Source: CAVXNB01 sp963763085
Lineage (GTDB): Bacteria > Actinomycetota > Acidimicrobiia > Acidimicrobiales > Bog-793
Direction: 5' to 3'
NCBI GenBank assembly: GCA_963763085.1
Contig: CAVXNB010000003.1
Span: 806,001-870,000, forward strand
Length of the DNA: 64,000 bases
This document shows, piece after piece, positions 38,092 through 47,166 of the stretch. The notes beneath the pieces are model-generated. The model saw nothing but the letters and a program-made list of their open reading frames with translations, was not told the DNA's origin and did no database searches. The translations under genes were made by a program, and so were the position numbers. Numbering within the stretch: position 1 is the stretch's first letter; each line of letters begins with the position of its first letter.

Positions 38092-39204
38092 CCACCTTCA
38101 TCACGCGCTTCGAGTCCACGGGCTCGGGTGTCCGCCTCGCCGTGAAGGATCTCATCGACATGGAAGGCGTTCCCACGACCGCCGGCTGCAGGGCGGTTGC
38201 CGACCTGGCCCAGCCAGCCAACGCCGACGCCGCCTGCCTCGCCGGGAGCCGCGCCGCCGGCGCCAGGATCGTCGGCAGGACCAATCTTCACGAGTTGGCC
38301 CTCGGCGTGACCGGCGTGAACCCGTGGTTCGGCACGCCCGTCAATCCGCTCGACCCGGGAAGGGTCCCTGGCGGATCTTCGAGCGGTTCGGCGGTTGCCG
38401 TGGCGACCGGCGAGGCCGAGGTCGCATTCGGAAGCGACACGGGAGGCTCGGTGCGGATTCCCGCAGCCTGTTGCGGGATTGCGGCGCTCAAGACGACCTG
38501 GGGTCGGGTCTCGGTGGAGGGTGTTTGGCCGCTGGCGCCCAGTTTCGACACCGTCGGTCCGATGGCCAGGGATGTACGCGGGCTCGTGACGGGAATGGAG
38601 TTGCTGGAGCCGGGCTTTCGAGTGGCATCGACCGTTCCGCGGCGCGTGGGCAGGCTCCGCGTCGAATGCGATCCGGTCATCGATGCCGCGCTCGACCGGG
38701 CGCTCCACGCGACCGGTTGGGAGGTCGTGGACGTCCAACTGCCGGAATGGGGCAATGCGACAGCGGCCGCCCTCACCCTGTTGGTCTCAGAAGCGTGGGC
38801 GGGCAACCGGCAACTCGTCGAGCGGTATCCCGACAAGATCGGCCAGGACGTGCTCGAGCGGATTCGGCTCGGTCGTGACGTGACCGAGGCCGCACTCGCC
38901 TCGGCCCGCGCCGTGCGGGGACAGTGGCGGATTCACCTCGACGAGGTCTTCCGCGAGGTCGAGGTCGTTCGTCACGCCGACGTTGACCATCCTCCCGCCG
39001 CTCATGGAGGATCGCGCCCAGCTGTCGTTCGCCCGGTGCACGCTGCCGGCCAATCTGTCGGGCGACCCCGCGCTGGCCCTTCCGGTGCCGACAGGTGGTC
39101 CACTGCCCGCCAGCGCACAACTGACCGCGCCCGGAGGAGGCGAGGAATTGCTCCTCGCAGCGGGGATGGCCTTCGAGGCGGCGGTCTCGACCGTTTCGAC
39201 CTGA
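38088..39204 (+). pseudogene. Amidase signature family enzyme, one frameshift
   Basis: ATG 38088 overlaps the hydantoinase stop. The protein shows the catalytic lysine RLAVKDLID, the serine loop VPGGSSSGSAVAV, and GSDTGGSVRIPAACCGI. Near 38960 the frame shifts by one base. The continuation reads TILPPLMEDRAQLSFARC and SGDPALALPVP, and ends at 39204. It is short for the family (about 370 residues). The coupling to a hydantoinase-like gene suggests it hydrolyses the ring-opened carbamoyl or amide product. The single shift could be a sequence error. Confidence 0.7.
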
Positions 39205-39256
39205 GGCGCCGCGCCTGCCGGCTCCAGGAGCGCCGCGGCAATGAGAGGATCGGCTC

Positions 39257-39712
39257 ATGTTCGACGTCAAGCCCTACGACCGCACCCACCTCTCCGGCAT
39301 TCTGGCGTTGTGCATCGCCGAGGGTTGGATGTCGTTCGCAGCCGACCCCGACCGGGCCCATCGGGTCCTGACCGCTCCGGGTGTGACGACGGCGGTCGCG
39401 GTCGACGGCGCCGGCGGGAGTGGCGAAGTCGTCGGCTTTGCCCAGATGCTGAGCGACGGGGAGATCCAGGCCTACCTCGCCAACCTGCTCGTCGCTGAGC
39501 CCCGGCGGGGGCAGGGTATCGCCCGGTCGCTGCTCGAGCACGCCCACGCCCGCGCCGGCGGCGAGCGGGTCAGCCTGCTGAGCGAAGAGGGCGCGACCGG
39601 CTTCTACGCCGCCTTGACGCATCAACGGAAGCCCGGGTTCCGGATCTATCCCCCGTTCGCATCACCTCGGGCGGCGACCACCCCCTCCGAGACTGGCCCA
39701 CCCGCCCACTAA
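39257..39712 (+). CDS. GNAT family N-acetyltransferase
   Basis: The 151-residue protein has the acetyl-CoA-binding motif A, NLLVAEPRRGQGIARSLLEH (R/QxxGxG/A type), preceded by a beta strand AYLANLLV. It is followed by LLSEEGATGFYAALTHQRKP and GFRIYP, the typical C-terminal strand-helix of GNATs. It transfers an acetyl group to an amine of an unknown substrate. It lies 10 bp before leuS on the same strand and is probably co-transcribed with it. Confidence 0.8.
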   Translation: MFDVKPYDRTHLSGILALCIAEGWMSFAADPDRAHRVLTAPGVTTAVAVDGAGGSGEVVGFAQMLSDGEIQAYLANLLVAEPRRGQGIARSLLEHAHARAGGERVSLLSEEGATGFYAALTHQRKPGFRIYPPFASPRAATTPSETGPPAH

Positions 39713-39721
39713 TCTGTCCTC

Positions 39722-42190
39722 GTGGAGGGATACGACTTTCGCGAAGTCGAGGCGCGCTGGCAGCGGCGCTGGGAGGAGGACGGCACGTATCGTGTCGATC
39801 TCGACGATCCGCGATCGCCCTACTACGTGCTGTCCATGTACCCGTACCCGAGCGGCCCAGCCCACCAGGGCCACATTCGGAACTACACCTTCGGCGACGT
39901 CCTCGTACGCCACCGCACGATGCAGGGCCATGCGGTGCTGAGCCCGTTCGGGTTCGACTCGTTCGGCCTTCCTGCCGAGAACGCTGCGATCAAGGGCGGC
40001 GCCCACCCGCGCCTGTACACAGAGGCGCGCATCGCCGAGCTCAAGGCGTCCGTGCTGCGACTCGGTGCTGTCTACGACTGGCGCCGTGAACTGCACAGCC
40101 ACGACCCCGACTACATGAAATGGAATCAGTTCATCTTCCTCGAGCTGCTGCGCTCCGGCCTCGCCTACCGCGCTGAGGCGCCGGTCAACTGGTGCCCCGG
40201 ATGTCACACCGTGCTCGCCAACGAGCAGGTCCTCGCCGACGGCACGTGCGAGCGGTCGGGTGACGTCGTCGAGCGGCGCTACCTCAAGCAGTGGTTCTTC
40301 CGCATCACGCGCTACGCAGACGAGCTGCTGGACGCTCTGGACGGCCTCGACTGGCCCGAGCGCGTGAAGACCATGCAGCGTAACTGGATCGGTCGATCCG
40401 AGGGCGCCCAGTTCCGCTTGGCCGTCGAGGGACGCCCCGATTTGGACATCGAGGTCTTCACCACGCGCCCGGACACGAGCTTCGGCATGACCTATGCCGT
40501 GCTGGCGCCCGAACACCCGCTCGTCGCGGAGCTCGTGACCGATGCCCACGCGCAGGAGGTCGCCGAGCTGCGCGCACGAGCTGTGCAGGCAACCGACATC
40601 GAGCGCCTCTCGTCCGAAGGAACGCTCGAGAAGCGTGGCGCCTTCACGGGCAGCTATTGCGTCAATCCCTTCAACGACCAGCGCCTGCCCATCTACGTGG
40701 CGGACTATGTCCTCATGGGTTACGGCACCGGAGCCATCATGGCCGTACCAGCGGAGGACGAGCGTGACTTCGCTTTTGCCGAGGCATACGGCCTACCGAT
40801 CGTGCGGACGGTGGCTCCACCGGAGGGCTTCGCCGGCGGGGCCTATGCGGGCGATGGGCTCAAGATCAACAGCGGTTTCCTCGACGGGCTCGATGTGTCG
40901 ACAGCGAAGCGGGTGGCGATCGACTTTCTCGAACAGCTCGGCATCGGGTCCAGCAAGGTCAACTACCGCTTGCGCGACTGGCTCATCAGCCGGCAGCGCT
41001 ACTGGGGCTGCCCCATCCCTGTCGTGTACTGCCCGGAGCACGGGGCGGTCCCGGCTCCTGTCGAGGAGCTCCCGATCCTGCTGCCCGACGATGTCGAGTT
41101 CCGGCCCACCGGCGAGTCGCCGCTCCGCTTCCACGAAGGCTTTCTGCAGACAACCTGTCCCATATGCGGCGGGCCGGCGACCCGCGAGACCGACACCATG
41201 GACACGTTCGTGGACTCGGCCTGGTACTTCCTTCGGTTCTGCAATCCTCGCGATGAGGCGGAACCCGTCGACATCGGTGCCGCTCGCCATTTCATGCCCG
41301 TCGACCAGTACATCGGCGGGATCACGCATGCGATCTTGCATTTGCTTTACGCGCGTTTCTTCACACGGGCTCTGGCGGACACGGGCCTCGGGCCGAAGCA
41401 GGTTCGGGAACCGTTCGCTCAGCTGTTCTGTCAGGGCATGATCAGACTCGGCGGACGGGCGATGTCGAAGTCGAAGGGCAACGTCGTGTCACCCGATGAG
41501 TACTTCGAGCGCGTTGGCGCCGATTCTCTGCGCCTGCTGCACCTCTTCATCGGCCCCCCGGTGGACGACGTCGACTGGAGCGACCAGGTCGACGAGATCG
41601 TCGAGGGTTGCTCAAGGTATCTCGGCCGCGTCTGGCGCCTGGCGACGGAGGAGCCGGGCCGGCCCCGCCGGGCCGACGAAGCCGGTGACGGGGCCGCCGC
41701 GGCCGGCGACGCCGACGAGCTGCGGCGGGCCGTCCACCATGCGATCGCCCGAGTCACCGCCGATATCGAGCGCTACGCGTTCAATACCGCGGTCGCCGCC
41801 TGCATGGAGCTGACCAACACGATCGCCCGCCACGCTCGGGCCGGCACGGACCGGGCGGTCGTGGACGAGTCGATCGACACCCTGCTCGAGCTCCTGGCGC
41901 CGCTCGTGCCGCACGTGGCGGCCGAGGCCTACGAGCGCCGGCGCGGCGACAACGTGCACACCCGACCCTGGCCGGTGGCGGACGTGCGCCTGCTCACGGC
42001 TCAGAAGGTGACGATGGTGGTCGAAGTTCGGAGCAAGCCGAGGGATCGGATCGAGGTCGACCGCGACATCTCGGAGGAGACAGCGATCGAGCTCGCGCTG
42101 GCCTCCCCGAAAGTGCAGGACATCCTGGGCGGCGCCGCACCGACACGCGTCGTCGCACGGCCGCCACGCGTCGTCAACATCATCCCGTGA
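39722..42190 (+). CDS. leuS: Leucyl-tRNA synthetase
   Basis: The intact 822-residue class Ia synthetase charges tRNA-Leu. Its HIGH-like motif is HQGH (PSGPAHQGHIRNYT, about residue 43). A zinc knuckle NWCPGCHTVLANEQV follows, and the CP1 editing domain has TTRPDTSFGMTY. The catalytic KMSKS loop appears as AMSKSKGN with the first lysine replaced by alanine. The anticodon-binding C-terminal domain ends KVTMVVEVRSKPRD. The length is slightly short of the usual 830-970. It starts at GTG 39722 and its last 11 bp overlap the convergent VOC gene. Confidence 0.95.
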   Translation: MEGYDFREVEARWQRRWEEDGTYRVDLDDPRSPYYVLSMYPYPSGPAHQGHIRNYTFGDVLVRHRTMQGHAVLSPFGFDSFGLPAENAAIKGGAHPRLYTEARIAELKASVLRLGAVYDWRRELHSHDPDYMKWNQFIFLELLRSGLAYRAEAPVNWCPGCHTVLANEQVLADGTCERSGDVVERRYLKQWFFRITRYADELLDALDGLDWPERVKTMQRNWIGRSEGAQFRLAVEGRPDLDIEVFTTRPDTSFGMTYAVLAPEHPLVAELVTDAHAQEVAELRARAVQATDIERLSSEGTLEKRGAFTGSYCVNPFNDQRLPIYVADYVLMGYGTGAIMAVPAEDERDFAFAEAYGLPIVRTVAPPEGFAGGAYAGDGLKINSGFLDGLDVSTAKRVAIDFLEQLGIGSSKVNYRLRDWLISRQRYWGCPIPVVYCPEHGAVPAPVEELPILLPDDVEFRPTGESPLRFHEGFLQTTCPICGGPATRETDTMDTFVDSAWYFLRFCNPRDEAEPVDIGAARHFMPVDQYIGGITHAILHLLYARFFTRALADTGLGPKQVREPFAQLFCQGMIRLGGRAMSKSKGNVVSPDEYFERVGADSLRLLHLFIGPPVDDVDWSDQVDEIVEGCSRYLGRVWRLATEEPGRPRRADEAGDGAAAAGDADELRRAVHHAIARVTADIERYAFNTAVAACMELTNTIARHARAGTDRAVVDESIDTLLELLAPLVPHVAAEAYERRRGDNVHTRPWPVADVRLLTAQKVTMVVEVRSKPRDRIEVDRDISEETAIELALASPKVQDILGGAAPTRVVARPPRVVNIIP

Positions 42191-42551
42191 GGGCCTTGAG
42201 CACGCAGAACTCGTTGCCCTCCGGGTCCGCGAGCACGACCCACGTCGCCTCGACTCCCTGACCGACCGACACCCGCTCCGCGCCGAGGGCCTCGAGACGC
42301 TCCACCTCCGCCTGCTGATCATCCGGGCGCAAGTCGATGTGGAGGCGGTTCTTCAAGGTCTTCGACTCAGGAACCCTCAGAAACAACAAATCAGCAGCCA
42401 CCCCGTCCTCCGCACTCCCGGCCGGCGGCTCGAGGACCACCTCGTCGGGGTCCTCGTGGGTCCGTCGCCACCCGAGCGCGGACTCCCAGAAGGTCGCGGT
42501 CGCCGATGGGTCATGGGCGTCGATGCACAGGCACTGGATTCGGAGGCTCAC
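42180..42551 (-). CDS. VOC (glyoxalase/bleomycin-resistance) superfamily protein
   Basis: The 123-residue protein consists of two beta-alpha-beta-beta-beta units: RIQCLCIDAHDPSATATFWE with ALGWRR, and NRLHIDLRPDDQQAEVERLE with WVVLADPEGNEFCVL. This is the standard vicinal-oxygen-chelate fold of small glyoxalase-like proteins. The family contains dioxygenases, lyases and resistance proteins, so no activity can be named. Its end overlaps the 3' end of leuS by 11 bp on the opposite strand. Confidence 0.8.
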   Translation of the reverse strand: MSLRIQCLCIDAHDPSATATFWESALGWRRTHEDPDEVVLEPPAGSAEDGVAADLLFLRVPESKTLKNRLHIDLRPDDQQAEVERLEALGAERVSVGQGVEATWVVLADPEGNEFCVLKALTG

Positions 42552-42596
42552 GCCCCATGTCTTACTAGGTCCAACCCGGGCCGGCCCGCCCGCGGC

Positions 42597-43088
<492 letters not shown>

Positions 43089-43193
43089 GGCAAATCCTCC
43101 TCAGGAGACATCGTGGGGCCTAATCATGAGTTAATCCATCCGCTTTAGAAACTTAGCCCACCCGGCCACCGGCCCGCCGCCCACGAAACTGGC

Positions 43194-43256
43194 TTCGAAA
43201 ACAGATTGCGACCGGTCGCAATCTGGATTGGAGGCAAGTTTGAAAACTTTTTCGAA
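43194..43256. terminator. Nested perfect palindromes between PAC2 and carbonic anhydrase genes
   Basis: A 24-bp perfect palindrome (arms CAGATTGCGACC and GGTCGCAATCTG, 43202-43225, no spacer) is itself bracketed by the inverted pair TTCGAAAA (43194-43201) and TTTTCGAA (43249-43256). A further short hairpin, AAGTT-TGAA-AACTT, lies at 43236-43249. On the minus strand the central stem is followed by TGTTTTC, so it can serve as an intrinsic terminator for the PAC2 transcript. A protein-binding site for the carbonic anhydrase promoter is the alternative. Confidence 0.5.
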
Positions 43257-43283
43257 CATGCCCGGCCGGTCTCGCCCCGAGAC

Positions 43284-44171
43284 TCAGCCCTCGGTGGACT
43301 CGCCGCGCAGATAGCGCTCCAGCTCTGCCGCGATCTCGTCGCCCGACGGGACAGGCCCGGCCTCGAAGGGGAGAGGCGCCCCCTCGAGCTCGTCGATCTG
43401 CTGCTCGAGCTGGCGGACCATCGCCTGGTGCTCGCCGCTCTGCGCGATGAGCTCGTCGACCTTCAGCCGGGCTCCCTCGGCCGCCTCGGCAAGAACGTCG
43501 GAATCGATGACGAGACCGGACAGCCCGGCGAGGCCGTCCAGCAGCGCTAGCGACGCCGCAGGAAACGGCATCGCCGCGACATAGTGCGGCACCCTTGCCC
43601 AAAGGCCGATCGAAGGAATCCCCTTGCTCGTGCAAGCCCGCTCGATGGCCGCCTGGATCCCTGCCGGAACCTCGATCGTCCCGGAGACGAAGCCGATCTG
43701 CTGAGCCAACTGGCTGTCCGACGCCGTCGCGGCGAGCTTCACGGGCCGGGTATGCGGGGCGCCGGCGGGGAATCCGCCGAAGCCGACCATGAGCCGAACC
43801 TCGAGCGAGATGGCGAGCTCCGCCACCGCCTCCGAGAAGGTCTGCCAGCGCATGTCGGGCTCGGGGCCGGCGAGCATCGCGATGCCCGAGCCGAGGCGGT
43901 CGGCCCCGACGTGGAGCACCACCTGCGGCCAGTCGAGCTCCTCGTTGATCCCGTCGACGATCTTGAGCTGGGGCCGGCGGGCGCGGTTGTCGAGTAGCTC
44001 CTCGGAGTCGAACACCGCGTACGGCCGCGTCTGCACCGCCTCGAGCAGGCTCGTCATGGCGGTCGCACCGGCGAGGCCGGCGTCGACCCAACCGTCGAGC
44101 GCAACGACGAGCACCGGGGAGGCCGGAGCCTCCTCGCCCGTGAGGTGGTAGAGGGACGATGGGGGGGTCAT
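43284..44171 (-). CDS. PAC2 family protein (proteasome-assembly-chaperone-like)
   Basis: The intact 295-residue protein has the PAC2 signature: VLVVALDGWVDAGLAGATA at the N-terminus, VLHVGADRLG, and FGGFPAGAPHTRPV. The last about 60 residues form a predicted coiled-coil/acidic tail (HQAMVRQLEQQIDELEG). PAC2 proteins are found in actinobacteria and archaea; eukaryotic relatives assist proteasome assembly, and the bacterial role is unsettled. Its ATG overlaps the stop of the upstream kinase gene (ATGA), so the two are co-translated. Confidence 0.85.
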   Translation of the reverse strand: MTPPSSLYHLTGEEAPASPVLVVALDGWVDAGLAGATAMTSLLEAVQTRPYAVFDSEELLDNRARRPQLKIVDGINEELDWPQVVLHVGADRLGSGIAMLAGPEPDMRWQTFSEAVAELAISLEVRLMVGFGGFPAGAPHTRPVKLAATASDSQLAQQIGFVSGTIEVPAGIQAAIERACTSKGIPSIGLWARVPHYVAAMPFPAASLALLDGLAGLSGLVIDSDVLAEAAEGARLKVDELIAQSGEHQAMVRQLEQQIDELEGAPLPFEAGPVPSGDEIAAELERYLRGESTEG

Positions 44172-45223
44172 CGTTGTTTCCTTCCCGTTGGCAGGGACCA
44201 GCGCTCGACAGTCCTCAGCGCCTCGCGGGCGAGAAGGCGCACCTGGGTGCCGAACACCTCGGTGCCCGAGCGGTCGCCGGCGCCGAAGCCTGCGGCGTAA
44301 CGCGCCTGAACGCCCTGGAGGATGCAGGCGAGCTTCCAGTACCCGAAGGCGACGTAGTAGTCGAGACCCGAGAGGTCTCGGCCCGTCCGGGCGGCGTAGC
44401 GTTCCGCCAGCTCAGCCCGGGTCGAGAATCCCGGCAAAGACGTGGGAGCGCGGCCGAGGGCGGAGAACTCGTCGTCCGGCTCGGTCCAGTAGACCATCAG
44501 CAGCCCAACGTCCGCGAGCGGGTCGCCGAGCGTGCAGATCTCCCAGTCGAGCACCGCTGCCACCGAGCCGTCGTCGGCAAGCATCGTGTTGTCGAGCCGG
44601 TAGTCGCCGTGCACGATCGTCGAGCGGTCCTGGGCCGGGATCGAGGACGCAAGCAGCTCGTAGACGATGTCGACATCGCCCGGGCGATCGACCCCGTCGA
44701 TCTGGGACTGGCCGAACTGTCCATGCCACCGCTCGAGCTGGCGAGCGATGTAGCCCTCCCGCCGGCCGAGGTCGCCGAGCCCGACAGCGTCGACGTCGAC
44801 GGCGTGCAGATCGGCCAGCACATCCACGAGCGACTCCCCGGCATGGTGCCTGCCACCCTCGTCGAGGACTCCTTCGGCGGTCGGAGCATCCCGCAGGATG
44901 TGGCCGGGCACGAACTCCATCACATAAAACGGTGCGCCCGTCACGTCCGGATCGGGGCAGTAGCCGAGCGTGCGGGGCACCGGGACCGGCGTCGGACCGA
45001 GGGCCGTCACGACGCGGTACTCGCGACCCATGTCGTGAGCCGTGGGCAAGACGTGACCCGACGGCGGCCGGCGGAGCACGACGTCCCCGCCGGCGGCGTC
45101 CCGCACCCGGTAGGTCAGGTTGGATCGGCCGCCGGCGATGAGCTCGAAACCGAACGGGGGCACGAGCGAATCGACGTTCGCCTCGAGCCAGGCGCTGACG
45201 GGCCCCTCGTCGATTCCTTCCAT
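44168..45223 (-). CDS. Aminoglycoside-phosphotransferase-like kinase (APH superfamily)
   Basis: The 351-residue protein has the APH/choline-kinase motifs: SNLTYRVRDAAGGDVVLRR (ATP lysine equivalent), FYVMEFVPG, the catalytic loop VHGDYRLDNTML (HxDxxxxN) and the metal aspartate in AVLDWEICTLGDP. Such proteins accompanying fatty-acid genes in actinobacteria are often annotated as phosphotransferase family proteins related to acyl-CoA dehydrogenase 10/11. The natural substrate is unknown. It is upstream of and coupled to the PAC2 gene. Confidence 0.85.
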   Translation of the reverse strand: MEGIDEGPVSAWLEANVDSLVPPFGFELIAGGRSNLTYRVRDAAGGDVVLRRPPSGHVLPTAHDMGREYRVVTALGPTPVPVPRTLGYCPDPDVTGAPFYVMEFVPGHILRDAPTAEGVLDEGGRHHAGESLVDVLADLHAVDVDAVGLGDLGRREGYIARQLERWHGQFGQSQIDGVDRPGDVDIVYELLASSIPAQDRSTIVHGDYRLDNTMLADDGSVAAVLDWEICTLGDPLADVGLLMVYWTEPDDEFSALGRAPTSLPGFSTRAELAERYAARTGRDLSGLDYYVAFGYWKLACILQGVQARYAAGFGAGDRSGTEVFGTQVRLLAREALRTVERWSLPTGRKQR

Positions 45224-45274
45224 TACCGCAGGCTATCGGTCCGCGGCTTGCCGATCGGGTGACCATCTAGCTCG

Positions 45275-46000
45275 TCAGAGCGCCATCGTGTCTCCGCCGT
45301 CGACGACGATCCTCGCCCCGTTCACGTTCGCCGCCGGCTCGGAGCACAGGAACGCCACGACCTTGCCGAAGTCCGCCGGATCGCCCATCGGAGTCTCGCT
45401 GCTGACGCCGAGCTCGAGCATGCGGTCGGTGGCATGCGAGCCGGGACAGGCGAGGTTCAGTGTCACGCCGGTCCCCCGGAGATCGGCGGCCGCGGTCTTC
45501 GCCCAGGCCCAGAGCCCCGCCCGCGCCGTGTTGGAGAGGGCGAGCGTCGGACTTGCCTGGGTGATGGTGTATGAGCTGATGAAACAGATCCGCCCCCACT
45601 TCGCCGCCGTCAGATGGGGCAACGCCGCCCGAACGAACCGGACGCTGCTGAGCAGGTTGGCCTGGATCGCCGCCAGGATGGCCTCGTCGTCGAGATCGAG
45701 GGACCTCCCCCGGGGCGGACCGCCCGCGTTCGCTACGACCACGTCGAGGCGGCCGAACCGCTCCATCGCCACCGAGATCAGTCGGTCGGGAGTCTCCGGA
45801 TCGGTGACATCGGCCTGGACGGCGACGACGTCCGCGCCCTGCGAGCGGAGCGAGTCCTCGGCGTTCGACAACGCCTCTTGCCCCCGGCCCGAGATGACCA
45901 CCCGCGCGCCCTCGCCGGCGAGCGCTTCCGCAGCCGCCCGGCCGAGGCCTTTCGACGACGCCGCCACTACGGCAACACGCCCTTCGAGTCCAAGATCCAC
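45275..46000 (-). CDS. SDR family protein with substituted Tyr-Lys catalytic pair
   Basis: The 241-residue SDR has a Rossmann start VAVVAASSKGLGRAAAEAL, NAG motif VVANAGGPPRG, and catalytic-serine strand ICFISSYTIT. The following motif is LALSNTARAGLWAWAKT. At the place of the canonical YxxxK it has S-N-T-A-R, so both the general-acid tyrosine and the lysine are absent. The C-terminal NLACPGSHATDRM and VVDGGDTMAL are normal. Related subgroups with this change exist (memory), and their chemistry is uncertain. It lies 14 bp downstream of the M24 peptidase gene. Confidence 0.8.
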   Translation of the reverse strand: MDLGLEGRVAVVAASSKGLGRAAAEALAGEGARVVISGRGQEALSNAEDSLRSQGADVVAVQADVTDPETPDRLISVAMERFGRLDVVVANAGGPPRGRSLDLDDEAILAAIQANLLSSVRFVRAALPHLTAAKWGRICFISSYTITQASPTLALSNTARAGLWAWAKTAAADLRGTGVTLNLACPGSHATDRMLELGVSSETPMGDPADFGKVVAFLCSEPAANVNGARIVVDGGDTMAL

Positions 46001-46014
46001 GCGAGCGCCCCTTC

Positions 46015-47166
46015 CTAGGCTTCGACGACAGCGAGTCGGTGGTCAGCTTGATTGCATGCGAGCGGTCCGTCCTCGGTCGCGACCACGATGTCCTCGATGC
46101 GCGCCCCGAACCGACCGGCCAGATAAATGCCCGGCTCGACGGAGAAGGCGTGGCCGGGGGCGAGCCGGGTGCGGTTGCCTTCCACCATGTACGGGTCCTC
46201 GTGCTCCTCGATCCCGATGCCGTGGCCGATGCGGTGGATGAACGCATCACCGAAGCCGGCGGCGGCAATCGGCTCGCGTCCCGCTCGGTCGACGTCCTCG
46301 CACGGCGTGCCAACCGTCGCAGCCGCCACTGCCGCCGCCTGCGCGAGGTACAGAACCTCGAAAAGCTCCCGGAACTCCGCACCGGGATCCCCGGTGACGA
46401 CGGTGCGTGTGATGTCCGAGCAGTAGCCGATCCCGTCGCCGAGGCGGAGCGCACCACCGAAATCGCAGACGACCGGTTCGCCGCGCCCGATCACCCTCGG
46501 CCCCGGGTCGTGGTGAGGGCTGGCGGAATTGGGGCCACTTCCGACTATCGCGAAATTCACCCGCTCGTGGCCTTCGGCGAGGAGCCTTCTCGAGATCTCC
46601 GCCGAAACCTCCGCCTCGCTCCTCCCGATGAGGGCGATCTCTCCGCCCAAAAGCGCCGATGCCACACGGTCGGCAGCCGCGCCGGCGGCACGGAGCGCCG
46701 CGACCTCGTGGGCGTCCTTCACGGCGCGCAGCGGCCCCACGACTGCCCCGGCGCTACGCCACGTCGCGTGCGGGATCGCCTCTTCCAGCTCCAGCAGGTG
46801 CGAAGCCCAACACCGGTCCGAGACCGCCAGCCGCGTCCGCTTGCCCACCAGCCCCGCCACGACCTCGGCCGGTCGTTCCCTCTCCGCCCACGGTCGCATG
46901 GCGAACAGACGCGAATCGTGCTCGACCCTCGGTGCCTCGAGCTCGGGCACGACCAGCGTCGCCTGGTCGTCGGCGGGCAGCACCAGCATGGTCAAGCGCT
47001 CGAGCGGCATGGCTTCGTAGCCGGTCAACCACGGCAGGTCGGCGCCGAGGGAGAGGAGCAGCGCGTCGACTCCCGTTTCTCTCATGCGGTCGCGCACCTT
47101 GGCCAGCCGCGCCGCCCTCGCGAGCGCGGCGTCGACCGGCCCCTCCGTCGGGCGATCGACGCTCAC
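46015..47166 (-). CDS. M24 family metallopeptidase (Xaa-Pro aminopeptidase-like)
   Basis: The GTG at 47166 is chosen because it overlaps the lipBA stop (GTGA) and removes an out-of-family upstream extension. The N-terminal creatinase-like domain (LLLSLGADLPWLTGYEAMPL) is followed by a pita-bread catalytic domain. Five metal ligands are visible: Asp in VVCDFGGAL, Asp in YCSDITRTVV, His in HRIGHGIGIEEHE, Glu in FSVEPGIYL and Glu in ARIEDIV. About 383 residues is the usual length. It removes N-terminal residues preceding proline or acts on related creatinase-type substrates. Confidence 0.9.
   Translation of the reverse strand: MSVDRPTEGPVDAALARAARLAKVRDRMRETGVDALLLSLGADLPWLTGYEAMPLERLTMLVLPADDQATLVVPELEAPRVEHDSRLFAMRPWAERERPAEVVAGLVGKRTRLAVSDRCWASHLLELEEAIPHATWRSAGAVVGPLRAVKDAHEVAALRAAGAAADRVASALLGGEIALIGRSEAEVSAEISRRLLAEGHERVNFAIVGSGPNSASPHHDPGPRVIGRGEPVVCDFGGALRLGDGIGYCSDITRTVVTGDPGAEFRELFEVLYLAQAAAVAAATVGTPCEDVDRAGREPIAAAGFGDAFIHRIGHGIGIEEHEDPYMVEGNRTRLAPGHAFSVEPGIYLAGRFGARIEDIVVATEDGPLACNQADHRLAVVEA

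Noticed and set aside
39722..42190. LeuS with AMSKS instead of KMSKS as a sign of an inactive synthetase
   Set aside because: The rest of the motif (MSKSKGN), HQGH, the editing site and full length are intact, and first-position variation is tolerated in class I synthetases.
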